Shown piece after piece: positions 1 through 8,566 of a stretch of DNA of 62,007 bases. Within the stretch, counting starts at the first letter, position 1. The number at the start of each line of letters is the position of its first letter. A model generated the notes under the pieces. That model had not been told where the DNA came from. It saw nothing but the letters and a program-made list of their open reading frames with translations, and made no database searches. The DNA is from Rhodanobacteraceae bacterium (GTDB lineage: Bacteria; Acidobacteriota; Terriglobia; Terriglobales; Acidobacteriaceae), in contig JANXWZ010000232.1 in assembly GCA_025350865.1 (NCBI GenBank), positions 1 to 62,007 on the forward strand, written 5' to 3'. A program made the position numbers and the translations under genes.

Positions 1-741
1 CCGCACCTTCTAGCACTGCTGATCGCGCTCGTTGTGCTTGCCCCGCTCGCTGTCGCCCGCTCGCTCCGCGCCTCGCCACACGCAGCCCTGACCCTGGCCT
101 TCTACGCGGCGTCACTTGCCATGATCCCTGCAGCTCTGGGCCGTTGCGATCCCATCCATGCGTTCTTCGATGGCCTCGGACTCTACCTGCTGGCCTTGAC
201 GACTTTGAACTCCGTCACGCCGCACTGGCGTCGAGCTGTCGTCGTCCTCGCTGCACTGTTGGTTGCGTTCACGCAGGCTAAGAGCTTCCAACTCTACCGC
301 GACCAGCTGAGGCAGCTGCGATCCAGCGAAACCCACCAGTACGCTGACCTCGACATCGCCGCCCTTCGCAACACCATTGGCAACGCACAAATCTCCGCGC
401 CGTTACTCGCCCCGCAGCGCGTCATCGACGACCTCAACCGCACGGGCCAGTACGTGCCCAGCTACTTCTGCGGTTGGGTCGGCGTTTGGGACAACGAAAC
501 CGAAACCCGCAAAATAAGCGACATGCGCCGCGCCCGCTTCACCCTTGTATCCATGACCGATCCCGTTGGACCCGATCCGAAACGCGACCGCGAGATCGCC
601 CTCGCCATGCGTCTCGGATTTGCTGGCCATCCACCGCGACCGCAGCACTATCGCCTGCTGCTCCTCGGCCCTGAGCTGCATGCGCACTGGATTCTCCGCA
701 GCCAGTTCAGCGATTATTTGTTGTACGAGCGTCGCGAATAA
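1..741 (+). CDS. C-terminal part of a membrane protein of unknown function (5' end outside window)
   Basis: The reading frame is open from the first base and ends with TAA at 739-741, so the true start lies upstream. About 80 N-terminal residues are hydrophobic and look like the last membrane segments of a polytopic protein. They are followed by a soluble tail of roughly 150 residues with no motif I recognise. The layout (membrane helices, then a soluble C-terminal domain) resembles GT-C glycosyltransferases such as the one at 34379-35881, but the DE and HPP motifs that would show this would be in the missing part. The next gene is convergent, 58 bp away. Confidence 0.6.
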   Translation, partial: PHLLALLIALVVLAPLAVARSLRASPHAALTLAFYAASLAMIPAALGRCDPIHAFFDGLGLYLLALTTLNSVTPHWRRAVVVLAALLVAFTQAKSFQLYRDQLRQLRSSETHQYADLDIAALRNTIGNAQISAPLLAPQRVIDDLNRTGQYVPSYFCGWVGVWDNETETRKISDMRRARFTLVSMTDPVGPDPKRDREIALAMRLGFAGHPPRPQHYRLLLLGPELHAHWILRSQFSDYLLYERRE

Positions 742-799
742 TTTGTAACCGTTTCAGTCTCTCGTGAGACATTTACTGTTACATAATTGTTGGCTTCAT

Positions 800-1858
800 C
801 TAAACACCTGGCGAATCCTTACGCGTAAACGTATATCCGTCGCGGAATTTGAACTCTCCACCAACAGGCCGCGTCTCCTTCACCCAGGTGAACAGGTTGC
901 GCCGCAGGGTCACCGTAATTCGTACATCCACTGGCTTGTCATTCTCTTTTCCCGGCCCGGTCAGGACCAGCGTCCCGCGATTCAGCTTGGCAAATTCGTC
1001 CAGCCCCGCAACGCTGTACTGCTCGCTGCTATGGTCGCGATCGGAGGTCACTGACGCACTCTTTTCCCCGATCAAAAACGCCAGCGTCGAAGCTTCCTTC
1101 ACCGTCTTGGTCGGTCCATCGTCATAGGTATACGCCAGCGCCACCGACGTACCATCCGCCGACGGGGTCATGCTCAGCCACGTTGGCAGAAAGACCCTCT
1201 CGTTGCTCTGGAAGTCGCGGTACTCCAACTGCCCAACCCACTCTCCAGCCATGTTCTGGTTGAGGTTTTTCGACCCGCCGGTGGACGCCGGCAGATACTT
1301 GGGAGGGATCGTGAGACCGGGCCGCTCGGCCTCCCAATAGATCGTGACTATCCAATACCGATTCCCGTCCTTCAATATCTGGAACGAGTTGATGCCGCGA
1401 GCGAACGGCGCCTCATCCGCCGCAAGATGTCGCGACTCATAAGTCGAAAAGACATGCGCGATATCGTCGAACTGCTCCACAATATTGTGGGTCGAGCGCT
1501 CGAAGAACCCGCTCACCTGCAGCGTCTTGCTGGATCGCGCCGCGTAGTCTTCCACCGACAGCTCCGTCACATCGGCTGATGTCCCGGTCGCTCGCGTCGG
1601 AATCAGTCGCGCCCCCGGCACAAACAACGACTTGAACCGCTCCCAGTCGCGCGGCTGACCGGCTGGACCGGAGATGGTGTCATAGACCGCAGCCAGAATG
1701 TGCTCAATCGAGTCCACATCCGCTGCCTTCGCCTTGGGCCACTCTGTATGAGAGGCGATTGCGGTCGCTGGCGGCGTTGGGGGAGCAGCAGTCTGCGCCA
1801 TGGCCGGTGCAGAGGCGATGACGGCAACAACGAACACACGAAGCATCTTCATGGTCAT
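800..1858 (-). CDS. Exported two-domain protein, N-terminal SnoaL/NTF2-like
   Basis: A signal peptide (Met-rich start, hydrophobic core, AMAQ cleavage region near residue 21) leads into a region of about 150 residues that looks like an NTF2/SnoaL fold. It is recognisable by the DWERFKSLFVPGARL segment and a late strand with YWIVTIYWEAER. The second half (residues 190-350) is a separate beta-rich domain ending in TFTRKD, of unknown role. It is probably periplasmic. ATG at 1858 follows an AGGA by three bases; ATG at 1852 is an equally possible start. It lies 24 bp downstream of the oxidoreductase gene on the same strand, so the two may be co-transcribed. Substrate and function are unknown. Confidence 0.7.
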   Translation of the reverse strand: MTMKMLRVFVVAVIASAPAMAQTAAPPTPPATAIASHTEWPKAKAADVDSIEHILAAVYDTISGPAGQPRDWERFKSLFVPGARLIPTRATGTSADVTELSVEDYAARSSKTLQVSGFFERSTHNIVEQFDDIAHVFSTYESRHLAADEAPFARGINSFQILKDGNRYWIVTIYWEAERPGLTIPPKYLPASTGGSKNLNQNMAGEWVGQLEYRDFQSNERVFLPTWLSMTPSADGTSVALAYTYDDGPTKTVKEASTLAFLIGEKSASVTSDRDHSSEQYSVAGLDEFAKLNRGTLVLTGPGKENDKPVDVRITVTLRRNLFTWVKETRPVGGEFKFRDGYTFTRKDSPGV

Positions 1859-1882
1859 AATCCTTGGGGACGCCGCTCCAGA

Positions 1883-2521
1883 CTACCAGCTGATGTAGAT
1901 GGCCTTTCGGGACCATTGTTCGGATCCGAGCTGGGCGAACATGAAGTCCGCCACATCCTCGCGGGAGATCGTGAAGGACCAGGGCGGCAGCGCGTCGGGG
2001 TCAACCCGCACCTTGCCGCGGCGCGCCAGGTTGTTGAGCATTGGCGGCATCGGCATGGTCCAGTCGAGCGTGCTCTTTGCGAGCGCGGCGTACTGGTAGC
2101 GCTGCGCGATGACAGGCCATTTCAGCAGCGTCTTATAGACAATGTTTTCGACAATCCACTTCTGAATGCCGAGCTGCTTATCCATTGCCGTATCCAGCGC
2201 TCCGGCCGAGCCAAGGACGATGATGCGGCTGATATTGACGTTTTCCATCGCCTGCACGATCAGCGGGATTGCCCTCTCCAGCGTATGGTCCTCCCCCCGC
2301 GACCGAGCCCCCAGCGCCGACAACACCGCATCCGCCCCTACCAGCGTTTCGGCAATCGCGGCTGTCTCGAAAGCATCCCCCTGCACCATGCGCACCTTGC
2401 CCGAATACGGAAACGACCCCGGGGTCCGAAGCAGCGCAGACACCTGATGGCCGGCCGCCAGGCATCGCTCGGTCAACAATCGTCCAGTTGCCCCACTCGC
2501 TCCAAAGATCGCAATGTTCAT
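1883..2521 (-). CDS. NAD(P)-binding oxidoreductase / atypical short-chain dehydrogenase
   Basis: The protein starts with a Rossmann nucleotide-binding motif, MNIAIFGASGATGRLLTERC (GxxGxxG at residues 7-13). It continues with the NmrA/SDR-a5-like order: VQGDAFE near residue 55, a VLSALGAR strand, then VLGSAGALD. The length of 212 residues fits the short NAD(P)H-binding family. I place the start at 2521 because GGAGAAG sits about 9 bp upstream and the protein then begins directly with the first beta strand; a start at 2536 adds five residues. The substrate is unknown. It probably heads a two-gene unit with the exported protein at 800-1858. Confidence 0.8.
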   Translation of the reverse strand: MNIAIFGASGATGRLLTERCLAAGHQVSALLRTPGSFPYSGKVRMVQGDAFETAAIAETLVGADAVLSALGARSRGEDHTLERAIPLIVQAMENVNISRIIVLGSAGALDTAMDKQLGIQKWIVENIVYKTLLKWPVIAQRYQYAALAKSTLDWTMPMPPMLNNLARRGKVRVDPDALPPWSFTISREDVADFMFAQLGSEQWSRKAIYISW

Positions 2522-3054
2522 GCCTGACTTCTCCATTCCAATTCCATCCCGATTATCCTCTCAATCGGCGCACACATGTTCATATCTGGAACGTAAGAAG
2601 CCCTTTATTTCGATGGAGTTGCACCAGACTTACACGTTGCGGCCGGGCGTTCTGCGCCACGCTCGAAATCGCCTTGTGCAGAAGTGGGAGAACGCGGTGG
2701 TCTCTCCCTCACGCGTCCCCTGCAATCCGCATCATTCGAGGTGGCCGAGCGCCTTTTCTAAATCACGTCCACGACGCAAGTCCATCACCTCAAACCGCTT
2801 CCATCTGAAATCCACATTTCAAGCGACAACGAGTACTACTTCTTTCTTTTGTCACTCTTTCATAGTTCTTCTTAGTACCCCTCGCAGCCCCGCATCCAGT
2901 CACACGCTCAGCCTGATCTACCTGTCCCCGCTTCGCACAAATTGTTCTTGCTTTCCCACAGACATTTTGTATCGCATGAAGTGGTGCCGAGAACCTAGAA
3001 TCAGGAGGTCTGGCCGGAAACTTTGATTCGAGCGCCATCGACAGGAGACGCCCC
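2522..3054. other. 533-bp divergent gap upstream of dnaN, no gene seen
   Basis: The gap separates the minus-strand oxidoreductase from plus-strand dnaN and must hold promoters for both. Short open frames here have no family features. It has a pyrimidine-rich stretch at about 2820-2880 and a six-base inverted pair GTACTA/TAGTAC around it. I found no clear DnaA-box cluster, tRNA or repeat, and no promoter good enough to call. Confidence 0.5.
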
Positions 3055-4269
3055 TTGAGCACAATGACCGAAGATCCCGAGACCAACACCACCGCCGCGA
3101 CCGCCGTCCCCTCTGGCAACCTCGAGATCACCGTGTCGCGCGCTGAGCTCCTCCGCGAGCTCACCGCTGCGCAGTCGGTCGTCGAGCGCAAGACCACCAT
3201 CCCGATCCTCTCAAATTTCCTCTTCGAAGCCACTATCGACGCCGACTCCAACGGCGGCACCGCCGGTCGCCTCACCATCACCGCGACCGACCTCGACCAG
3301 TCTCTCAAGACCAGCTGCGCGGCCCGCGTCAAGAAGCCCGGCGCCTGCACCATCCCGGCCCGCAAGCTGTATGACTACATCCGCCTGCTGCCCGAGGGCG
3401 ACATCTCCATCAAGTTGATGGACAACCACTGGGTGCAGATCCGCGCCGGCCGCTCCAACACCAAGATGGTCGGCATGGCCCGCGCCAACTTCCCCCAAGT
3501 GGCGGAGTTCCCCACCGTCGGTGCCTACAAGCTGCAGGTCGCCAGCCTCAAAAACATGGTCTCCAAAACCATCTTCGCCATCTCGAACGAGGAGTCGCGC
3601 TACACGCTGAACGGCGCGCTGCTCGTCCTCAAGGCTGAGTCCATGGCCATGGTCGCCACCGACGGCCACCGACTCGCCCACGTCGAAAAGCTCGGTGAGA
3701 ACATCGAAGGCATCACTGGCGAGAAGAAGACCCTTATCCCACGCAAGGCGCTCTCAGAGCTGTCGGGACTGCTCTCCACGACCGAGTCCGAGACGATGGA
3801 GTTTGCCGACGACGATTCCACCCTCTTCTTCAAGGTTGGCGGCCGCGTCCTGACCAGCCGTAAGCTCACCGGCCAGTTCCCCAACTACGAGGCAGTTCTG
3901 CCGCGCGATAACAACAAGTTTGTCATCGTGCGCTCGGAAGACCTGATGGGCTGCATCCAGCGCGTCGCTCAATTTGCCGACGAGCGGTCCGGCGCGATCA
4001 AGATCCGCCTCGAATCGAACGAGCTCAAGCTCTCTTCGCAGTCCACCGACGCCGGCGAATCGGAAGACACCATCGAGACCCCCTATAACTACGACCCGCT
4101 CGTAGTCGGCTTCAACTCGCAGTACCTGATCGACTTCCTGAAGGCTATCGGCACCCAGGGAGAAGTCCGGCTGGAGTTCAAGGACGCCCAGTCCGCCGGC
4201 CAGATGCGCCCCGAAGACGGCAACGAAGACGTAAAGTACCGCTACATCCTGATGCCGATGCGAATCTGA
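3055..4269 (+). CDS. dnaN: DNA polymerase III beta subunit (sliding clamp)
   Basis: DnaN forms the ring clamp that tethers DNA polymerase III to DNA. The protein shows the family hallmarks: LEITVSRAELLRELTAAQSV at the start of domain 1, KTTIPILSNFLFEA, TATDLDQSL, LVATDGHRLA in the middle, and the C-terminal YILMPMRI peptide. It is 404 residues against about 366 in E. coli, mostly because of a Thr/Ala-rich N-terminal tail of about 23 residues before the first strand. The TTG start at 3055 is chosen because AGGAGA lies 6-7 bp upstream; the ATG at 3064 would be about 15 bp from that site. dnaA, recF and gyrB are not adjacent. A strong terminator follows at 4316. Confidence 0.97.
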   Translation: MSTMTEDPETNTTAATAVPSGNLEITVSRAELLRELTAAQSVVERKTTIPILSNFLFEATIDADSNGGTAGRLTITATDLDQSLKTSCAARVKKPGACTIPARKLYDYIRLLPEGDISIKLMDNHWVQIRAGRSNTKMVGMARANFPQVAEFPTVGAYKLQVASLKNMVSKTIFAISNEESRYTLNGALLVLKAESMAMVATDGHRLAHVEKLGENIEGITGEKKTLIPRKALSELSGLLSTTESETMEFADDDSTLFFKVGGRVLTSRKLTGQFPNYEAVLPRDNNKFVIVRSEDLMGCIQRVAQFADERSGAIKIRLESNELKLSSQSTDAGESEDTIETPYNYDPLVVGFNSQYLIDFLKAIGTQGEVRLEFKDAQSAGQMRPEDGNEDVKYRYILMPMRI

Positions 4270-4315
4270 GTGCTTCGCACCGTTTTGGACCGCTTCGCGG
4301 TGAAGGACAACAGCA

Positions 4316-4356
4316 AAGGCTCGGACTCCCAACGGTCCGAGCCTTACTTTTTGTTT
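4316..4356 (+). terminator. Rho-independent terminator of dnaN
   Basis: A perfect 11-bp stem (4316-4326 with 4335-4345, arms AAGGCTCGGAC and GTCCGAGCCTT) encloses an 8-base loop and is followed by ACTTTTTGTTT. It lies 47 bp after the dnaN stop. Confidence 0.9.
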
Positions 4357-4390
4357 GTCATCCCGCAGGGATCCGCGATTGTCTCTTTTC
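4351..4390 (+). repeat. Convergent-gap repeat, copy 1
   Basis: One of four related 40-bp intergenic sequences, core TTTGTCATCCCGNAGGGATC (other copies at 7097, 22964 and 35888). The centre can fold as ATCCC-GNA-GGGAT. This copy starts in the T-rich tail of the dnaN terminator and precedes the convergent GH79 gene. Confidence 0.8.
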
Positions 4391-4414
4391 GGTCTGCTCG
4401 TGCCAGCCAAAACC

Positions 4415-5950
4415 TCACCTGCAAGCGGAATTCCCCGCCCCAGCCACTGTAAAGAAGCTGATACTAGCTGCCGGCAGCGACACCTTCCCGCCCGCCGCCG
4501 AAACGCCAACCAACTTCGGCACATCCCCATTCGCCGCCAGTCCCATAGCCTTCCCATTCAACTCCACCGACCGGCTCATCAACTCCGGCGCGGTCAGCGT
4601 GTACCGCGTCGACTTCCCCGCAATCTCAATCTCCTGCGCCGCCTCCCGGTCAACATTCAAGGCAACAACCGTCACCCCACCCCCCTTCCCCTTCATGCAC
4701 TGCGCATACACGTGCACCTTGGCGGCCTTGGCGCTTCCCGCGTCAAACACCGTCGTCCCCATCGTCCGGTGCCACAGCAGAGCCGCCCAGAAGTTCGGCC
4801 TTGGCATCAGCGTCGCCTCGTCGATCAGCGCGTAGTCGCTCGCCGCCAGTGTGTTGTGCGCAATCACCTGCACCCCTCGCCGCGCCAGGCTGCCCATCTG
4901 GTCGACATAGCGGAAGCTGTCGGTAAATGTCGAAGCCCAGCGATCTCCGCCGCACGCGGTCTGCCCCGTCTCGGTCAGCCAGATTGGCTTGCCAGGCGCG
5001 TACTCATCGTGCAGCTTGGCGTAGAAGGCCTCGACCGTATCGGTCCGCCTCAGCCAGTCTTCGCTCAGCGCCGCGTCCGGCGTCGTCCCCGCTGCCCCCA
5101 GGCGGGAGCATCGCGACGAAACGCTGCCGTAATAGTGGTACGAGAACGCATCCACAGGATTCGGACCGGACGCCGCCATAAGATCCTTGGATGGCAGCAA
5201 CCGTCCCGGCACCACCATGTCTATGCCCTCGCCCACCGATCCCGGTCCGAGCAGGATGGCACGTGGCGCTGCCTCCCGGAAGAATCGCTGAAAGACCAGG
5301 AAGTCCCGCCCATACGCCGTCCCGTCGTAGCCATTCGGAACACCCGCCGCGCTCGCGAACGTAGGCTCATTCATAAACTCAGCCGCTGCAATATTGCCTC
5401 CAAGCGACTTGTCGTACGCCATAAACTTGCGCGCCTCAGCGGGAGTCCACACGCCTGCTGCGTCCCTGGTCCCCGCACTGGTAGCGAAGGAGGTGACGAT
5501 CTTCGCATCCACCGCCCGCGAGAAATCGACCACACCCTTCCACTGTGCCCGCGTCAGCACCCCGCCAAACCCCTCCGGCGTCGCACCCGGCGCGGTCGCG
5601 TCCAAGTCCTGAAAGTACATCGTGTTCTCCCACGTCCCTGGCACCCGCACGTACGCAGGTCCCAGCGCCGCCGCCAGCTTCCGCAGCTTCGGGTTGTAGA
5701 GGTCGATCGGCTTGCGCTGCTCAAACAGCGACGGGTCAATCCCACCCGGCGTCGCCCCCGCCGAAGCCACCGGTGCCGCTGCAGCCGTGCTCGAGTAAGG
5801 CTTCCAGAACCGGCCTCCCGTCACCTCTACCATCTCCACGTTGTACGACTGGAACCGCACGTCCACCGTGCCGATCTTTTTCATCGTGGAAGGATTCTGT
5901 TGCGCCACGGCAGCTACCGTCAGCGCAAACACAGCGATCGGGGCTCTCAT
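4415..5950 (-). CDS. Secreted GH79 family glycoside hydrolase (heparanase / beta-glucuronidase-like)
   Basis: The protein is predicted to cleave glucuronide or related glycosidic bonds outside the cytoplasm. It has a signal peptide (MRAPIAVFALTVAAVAQQ) and a TIM-barrel of clan GH-A. EFMNEP near residue 235 holds the likely acid/base Glu. IWLTETGQTACGG near residue 340 holds the likely nucleophile Glu and is followed by RYVDQMGSLARRGVQVIAHN, which closely follows the order seen in heparanases. The C-terminal 100 residues look like the usual beta-sandwich. It stands alone between dnaN (convergent) and a divergent exported protein. Substrate specificity cannot be read from the sequence. Confidence 0.85.
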   Translation of the reverse strand: MRAPIAVFALTVAAVAQQNPSTMKKIGTVDVRFQSYNVEMVEVTGGRFWKPYSSTAAAAPVASAGATPGGIDPSLFEQRKPIDLYNPKLRKLAAALGPAYVRVPGTWENTMYFQDLDATAPGATPEGFGGVLTRAQWKGVVDFSRAVDAKIVTSFATSAGTRDAAGVWTPAEARKFMAYDKSLGGNIAAAEFMNEPTFASAAGVPNGYDGTAYGRDFLVFQRFFREAAPRAILLGPGSVGEGIDMVVPGRLLPSKDLMAASGPNPVDAFSYHYYGSVSSRCSRLGAAGTTPDAALSEDWLRRTDTVEAFYAKLHDEYAPGKPIWLTETGQTACGGDRWASTFTDSFRYVDQMGSLARRGVQVIAHNTLAASDYALIDEATLMPRPNFWAALLWHRTMGTTVFDAGSAKAAKVHVYAQCMKGKGGGVTVVALNVDREAAQEIEIAGKSTRYTLTAPELMSRSVELNGKAMGLAANGDVPKLVGVSAAGGKVSLPAASISFFTVAGAGNSACR

Positions 5951-6090
5951 CGTCAGGCTCCTACAGGGTTAACATTAATTCATCGTCCGAACTATAGCAT
6001 GGTCAGCAGTCTCCGGGCTGCCGCGTGGTTGGAACTCCGGCGCTGCGCGGGTGGGCAGGCCTAAGCCTCGATTTTGCTATCCTTAACATC

Positions 6091-6582
6091 ATGGTGAAGC
6101 ACCTGCGACTCTTGCTCCTGCCCGCGCTCGCAGCCGGCGCCGCACAGGCCCAATTCATGCCGACTTCCATCTCCGGCAGGTGGCGCATTGTGAAGATTCT
6201 TCCCACCCACAATCCGCAATGCTGGGACGAAGCCCGCGCCAAATCACTCGTCGGCACCACCCTCACCTACAAGGCCGACGCCCTCGTCTGGCGCGGGGGC
6301 GCGGAGCCCATCACCGACGCCCTCTCCCGCACCATCAGCCGACGCAAATTCCTGGATGAATATAAGGTAGACCTGCCGGAGCTAGGGATCGGTACCGCGT
6401 CAGTTACTGAGATCGACCTCCAGCACGAAGACGCCGACATCACCGGCGCCACAACAGAGGTTCCCGGCGACACCATCGTCCTCGCCTCTCCCGGCCGCAT
6501 CGTAGTCAGCGCCTGTGGAGTCTTCTACTCGGCCGTCCGTGTCAGTGCCAAACCCACCGCTAGACCGGCAGCCGGCCGATGA
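6091..6582 (+). CDS. Small exported protein of unknown function
   Basis: It is 163 residues and begins with a clear signal peptide (MVKHLRLLLLPALAAGAAQAQ). The remainder is a beta-rich secreted domain starting SISGRWRIVKILPTH, the sort of opening seen in lipocalin-like or META-like folds, but I do not recognise the family. Start ATG 6091 is chosen because the signal peptide begins there; the frame is open to 6025. Its stop overlaps the start of the next gene by 4 bp (ATGA), so the two are translationally coupled. Confidence 0.7.
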   Translation: MVKHLRLLLLPALAAGAAQAQFMPTSISGRWRIVKILPTHNPQCWDEARAKSLVGTTLTYKADALVWRGGAEPITDALSRTISRRKFLDEYKVDLPELGIGTASVTEIDLQHEDADITGATTEVPGDTIVLASPGRIVVSACGVFYSAVRVSAKPTARPAAGR

Positions 6583-7079
6583 AGCTGGCCCTCGCCCTCG
6601 CCGTCCTGCTGGCCCTCACCGGCTGCCAGTCGGAATTCTTCACCGAACGCGGCACCATGACCAGTTCTGGAAGCTGGCGCGACACCTGGCAGTGGCACCC
6701 CCAGGGTTGCACCCGCGATCCCTTCGACGGAAAGCCGGTCGGCCAGTCCAACAGCATCATGACGCTCCTCTGGGAAAACCCCGGGTTGCGCGACGTTCGC
6801 CTCGCCAATCCAAACCACTCCCCGGACGCTCCGCTCCGGCTCGAAGTCGAACCCGATCCCCGCGCTCCGGGTCACGTGCGAGCCACGCTGCACACCATCG
6901 ATACCGCCGGAATACTCCTGGACGAGAAGGTCTGCTCCACGCTCAAGCTCCACACGCAGGAGCAGCCGGCCGTCCGTGGCTCAGGACGCCCTACACTCTC
7001 CGGCGAGCTCGAGCTCGACTGCCACGCCCATGAGAGAAACATCACAGCCAGCATCAGCTTCCAGCGCTGCGAGTACTAA
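6579..7079 (+). CDS. Small lipoprotein of unknown function
   Basis: It is 166 residues. MKLALALAVLLALTGCQSEF is a type II signal with lipobox LTGC, so the mature protein should be lipid-anchored at Cys15. The rest contains four or more Cys residues (for example CTRDPF and CSTLKL) and SISFQRCEY at the end, but no known motif. Coupled to the preceding exported protein by a 4-bp overlap, it may act with it at the cell surface. Confidence 0.7.
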   Translation: MKLALALAVLLALTGCQSEFFTERGTMTSSGSWRDTWQWHPQGCTRDPFDGKPVGQSNSIMTLLWENPGLRDVRLANPNHSPDAPLRLEVEPDPRAPGHVRATLHTIDTAGILLDEKVCSTLKLHTQEQPAVRGSGRPTLSGELELDCHAHERNITASISFQRCEY

Positions 7080-7096
7080 GGTCTTTTGAACCCTTG

Positions 7097-7136
7097 TTAT
7101 TTGTCATCCCGGAGGGATCTGCGGTTGTTCTTGCAG
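7097..7136 (+). repeat. Convergent-gap repeat, copy 2
   Basis: Same repeat as at 4351: TTTGTCATCCCGGAGGGATC followed by TGCGGTTG. It lies between the lipoprotein stop (7079) and the end of the convergent dehydrogenase gene (7162). The hairpin arms ATCCC/GGGAT pair perfectly here. Confidence 0.8.
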
Positions 7137-7161
7137 TTGCCTATTCCGGCAACACAATCTA

Positions 7162-8553
7162 CTAGCAGCGCACCACATTCGGCCCAGGAAAGTTCCGCGT
7201 CGAGTTTCTGGTGTCGATCACCAGTTGCGACTCCGCCACGATGTTTGCGTAGTCATAGGCGCTGTGGTTGGTCAAAATCACTACGCAATCGTACTGGCCC
7301 AGATCTTCGATTGGCGCGGAATGCATCTTCAAGTCGTATTTGCGACCCGATCCGACGGTAGGGAAGAAGGGGTCGTTATAGGCCACCAGCGCCCCGGCCC
7401 AGCGCAGCATTTTGATCACCGTCAAAGCCGGCGATTCGCGCAGATCGTCCACGTCCCGCTTATACGCGACTCCCAGCACCAGAATCTTCGCGTCGACGAT
7501 CATCTTCCCCCGGCGCTCCAACTCTTTTTCGGCAATGCCGACCACGAACTCTGGCATCGATTCGTTCACTTCGCCGGCCAGCTCGATAAACCGCGTCTCG
7601 CAGTTGAACTGCTTCGCCTTCCACGTCAGATAGAACGGGTCCACCGGAATGCAGTGTCCGCCCACCCCCGGCCCCGGATAAAACGCGTGGAAGCCAAACG
7701 GCTTGGTTGCCGCCGCGTCGATCACCTCCCAGATGTCTATTTCCATCTGCAGGCAAAGCTGCTTCATCTCGTTCACCAGCGCAATATTCACGGAGCGGTA
7801 GATATTCTCCAGCAGCTTCGTCATCTCCGCTGCGGCCGGCGAAGACACCGGAATCGCCCGCGCAAAAATGGTGCTGTAGAGGGCGCACGCCGCAATCGAA
7901 GCAGCGCTATCCACGCCGCCCACGATCTTCGGGATATCGCGCCGCGCGGTGGTCGTGTTGCCTGGATCTTCGCGCTCCGGCGAAAACGCCACCAGCACCC
8001 CGCCAAGCGCCAGCGTTGCCGGGTCGGCATCCTTCTCTGCCCGCAGCACCCGGTGGCCATGCCGCTCGATCGTCTCGACGATGATCTCTTCCGTCGTCCC
8101 TGGATAGGTTGTGCTCTCCAGGATCACCAGCTGGCCCGGCCGCAGGTGCGGCGCCACCGCTTCAATGGTCGACACCACGTAACTCATATCCGGCGTGTGG
8201 TCCGAGTGCAGCGGCGTCGGCACGCAGATCAGGACGGCATCCAGCTTCGCCACCTCGGCAAAGTCTGTCGTCGCGCAAAAGCCTACTGCCTGCGCCGCCT
8301 GGATATGTTCCGGCTCAATGCGGTGGATGTAACTTTGGCCGTTGTTCAGCATCCAGACCTTGCCCTTGTCGATGTCCAGGCCGGTAATCCGGAAGCGCTC
8401 TTCTGCGAACAGCAAAGTCAGAGGCAGCCCGACATAACCCAGGCCCACTATCCCGATCTGAGCTGTCCGATCGGAAATGCGACGCAAAAATTCGTTCAAC
8501 GTCGTAGATGGCATAACTGTAGCTGGCTTAACACTGGTGTCGACAGAAGTCAT
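7162..8553 (-). CDS. wbpA: Nucleotide-sugar dehydrogenase (UDP-N-acetylglucosamine 6-dehydrogenase type)
   Basis: It oxidises the C6 hydroxyl of a UDP-sugar to a uronic acid with two NAD+. The Rossmann motif GLGYVGLPL is at residues 37-45, LESTTYPGTTEE at about 145, the central domain carries KLLENIYRSVNIALVNEM, and the catalytic Cys301 lies in GPGVGGHCIPVDPFYL. The length of 463 and the NNGQSYIHRI segment fit the WbpA group better than UDP-glucose dehydrogenases. It is 13 bp downstream of an epimerase on the same strand, a pairing typical of UDP-GlcNAc(A) to UDP-GalNAc(A) supply for surface polysaccharide. The exact substrate is inferred. Confidence 0.88.
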   Translation of the reverse strand: MTSVDTSVKPATVMPSTTLNEFLRRISDRTAQIGIVGLGYVGLPLTLLFAEERFRITGLDIDKGKVWMLNNGQSYIHRIEPEHIQAAQAVGFCATTDFAEVAKLDAVLICVPTPLHSDHTPDMSYVVSTIEAVAPHLRPGQLVILESTTYPGTTEEIIVETIERHGHRVLRAEKDADPATLALGGVLVAFSPEREDPGNTTTARRDIPKIVGGVDSAASIAACALYSTIFARAIPVSSPAAAEMTKLLENIYRSVNIALVNEMKQLCLQMEIDIWEVIDAAATKPFGFHAFYPGPGVGGHCIPVDPFYLTWKAKQFNCETRFIELAGEVNESMPEFVVGIAEKELERRGKMIVDAKILVLGVAYKRDVDDLRESPALTVIKMLRWAGALVAYNDPFFPTVGSGRKYDLKMHSAPIEDLGQYDCVVILTNHSAYDYANIVAESQLVIDTRNSTRNFPGPNVVRC

Positions 8554-8566
8554 TAATCGAGAGCCC

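Noticed and set aside
742-799. GTCTC-TCGT-GAGAC hairpin after the first gene
   Set aside because: Stem is short and not followed by a proper T-run; not enough for a terminator.
2522-3054. Possible replication origin next to dnaN
   Set aside because: Only isolated weak matches to DnaA boxes (for example near 2680 and 2950), no AT-rich unwinding element, and no dnaA neighbour.
4355-6064. 569-codon open frame antisense to the GH79 gene
   Set aside because: High GC leaves antisense frames open; the translation is Arg/His/Pro-rich with no motif, while the opposite strand carries clear GH79 sequence.
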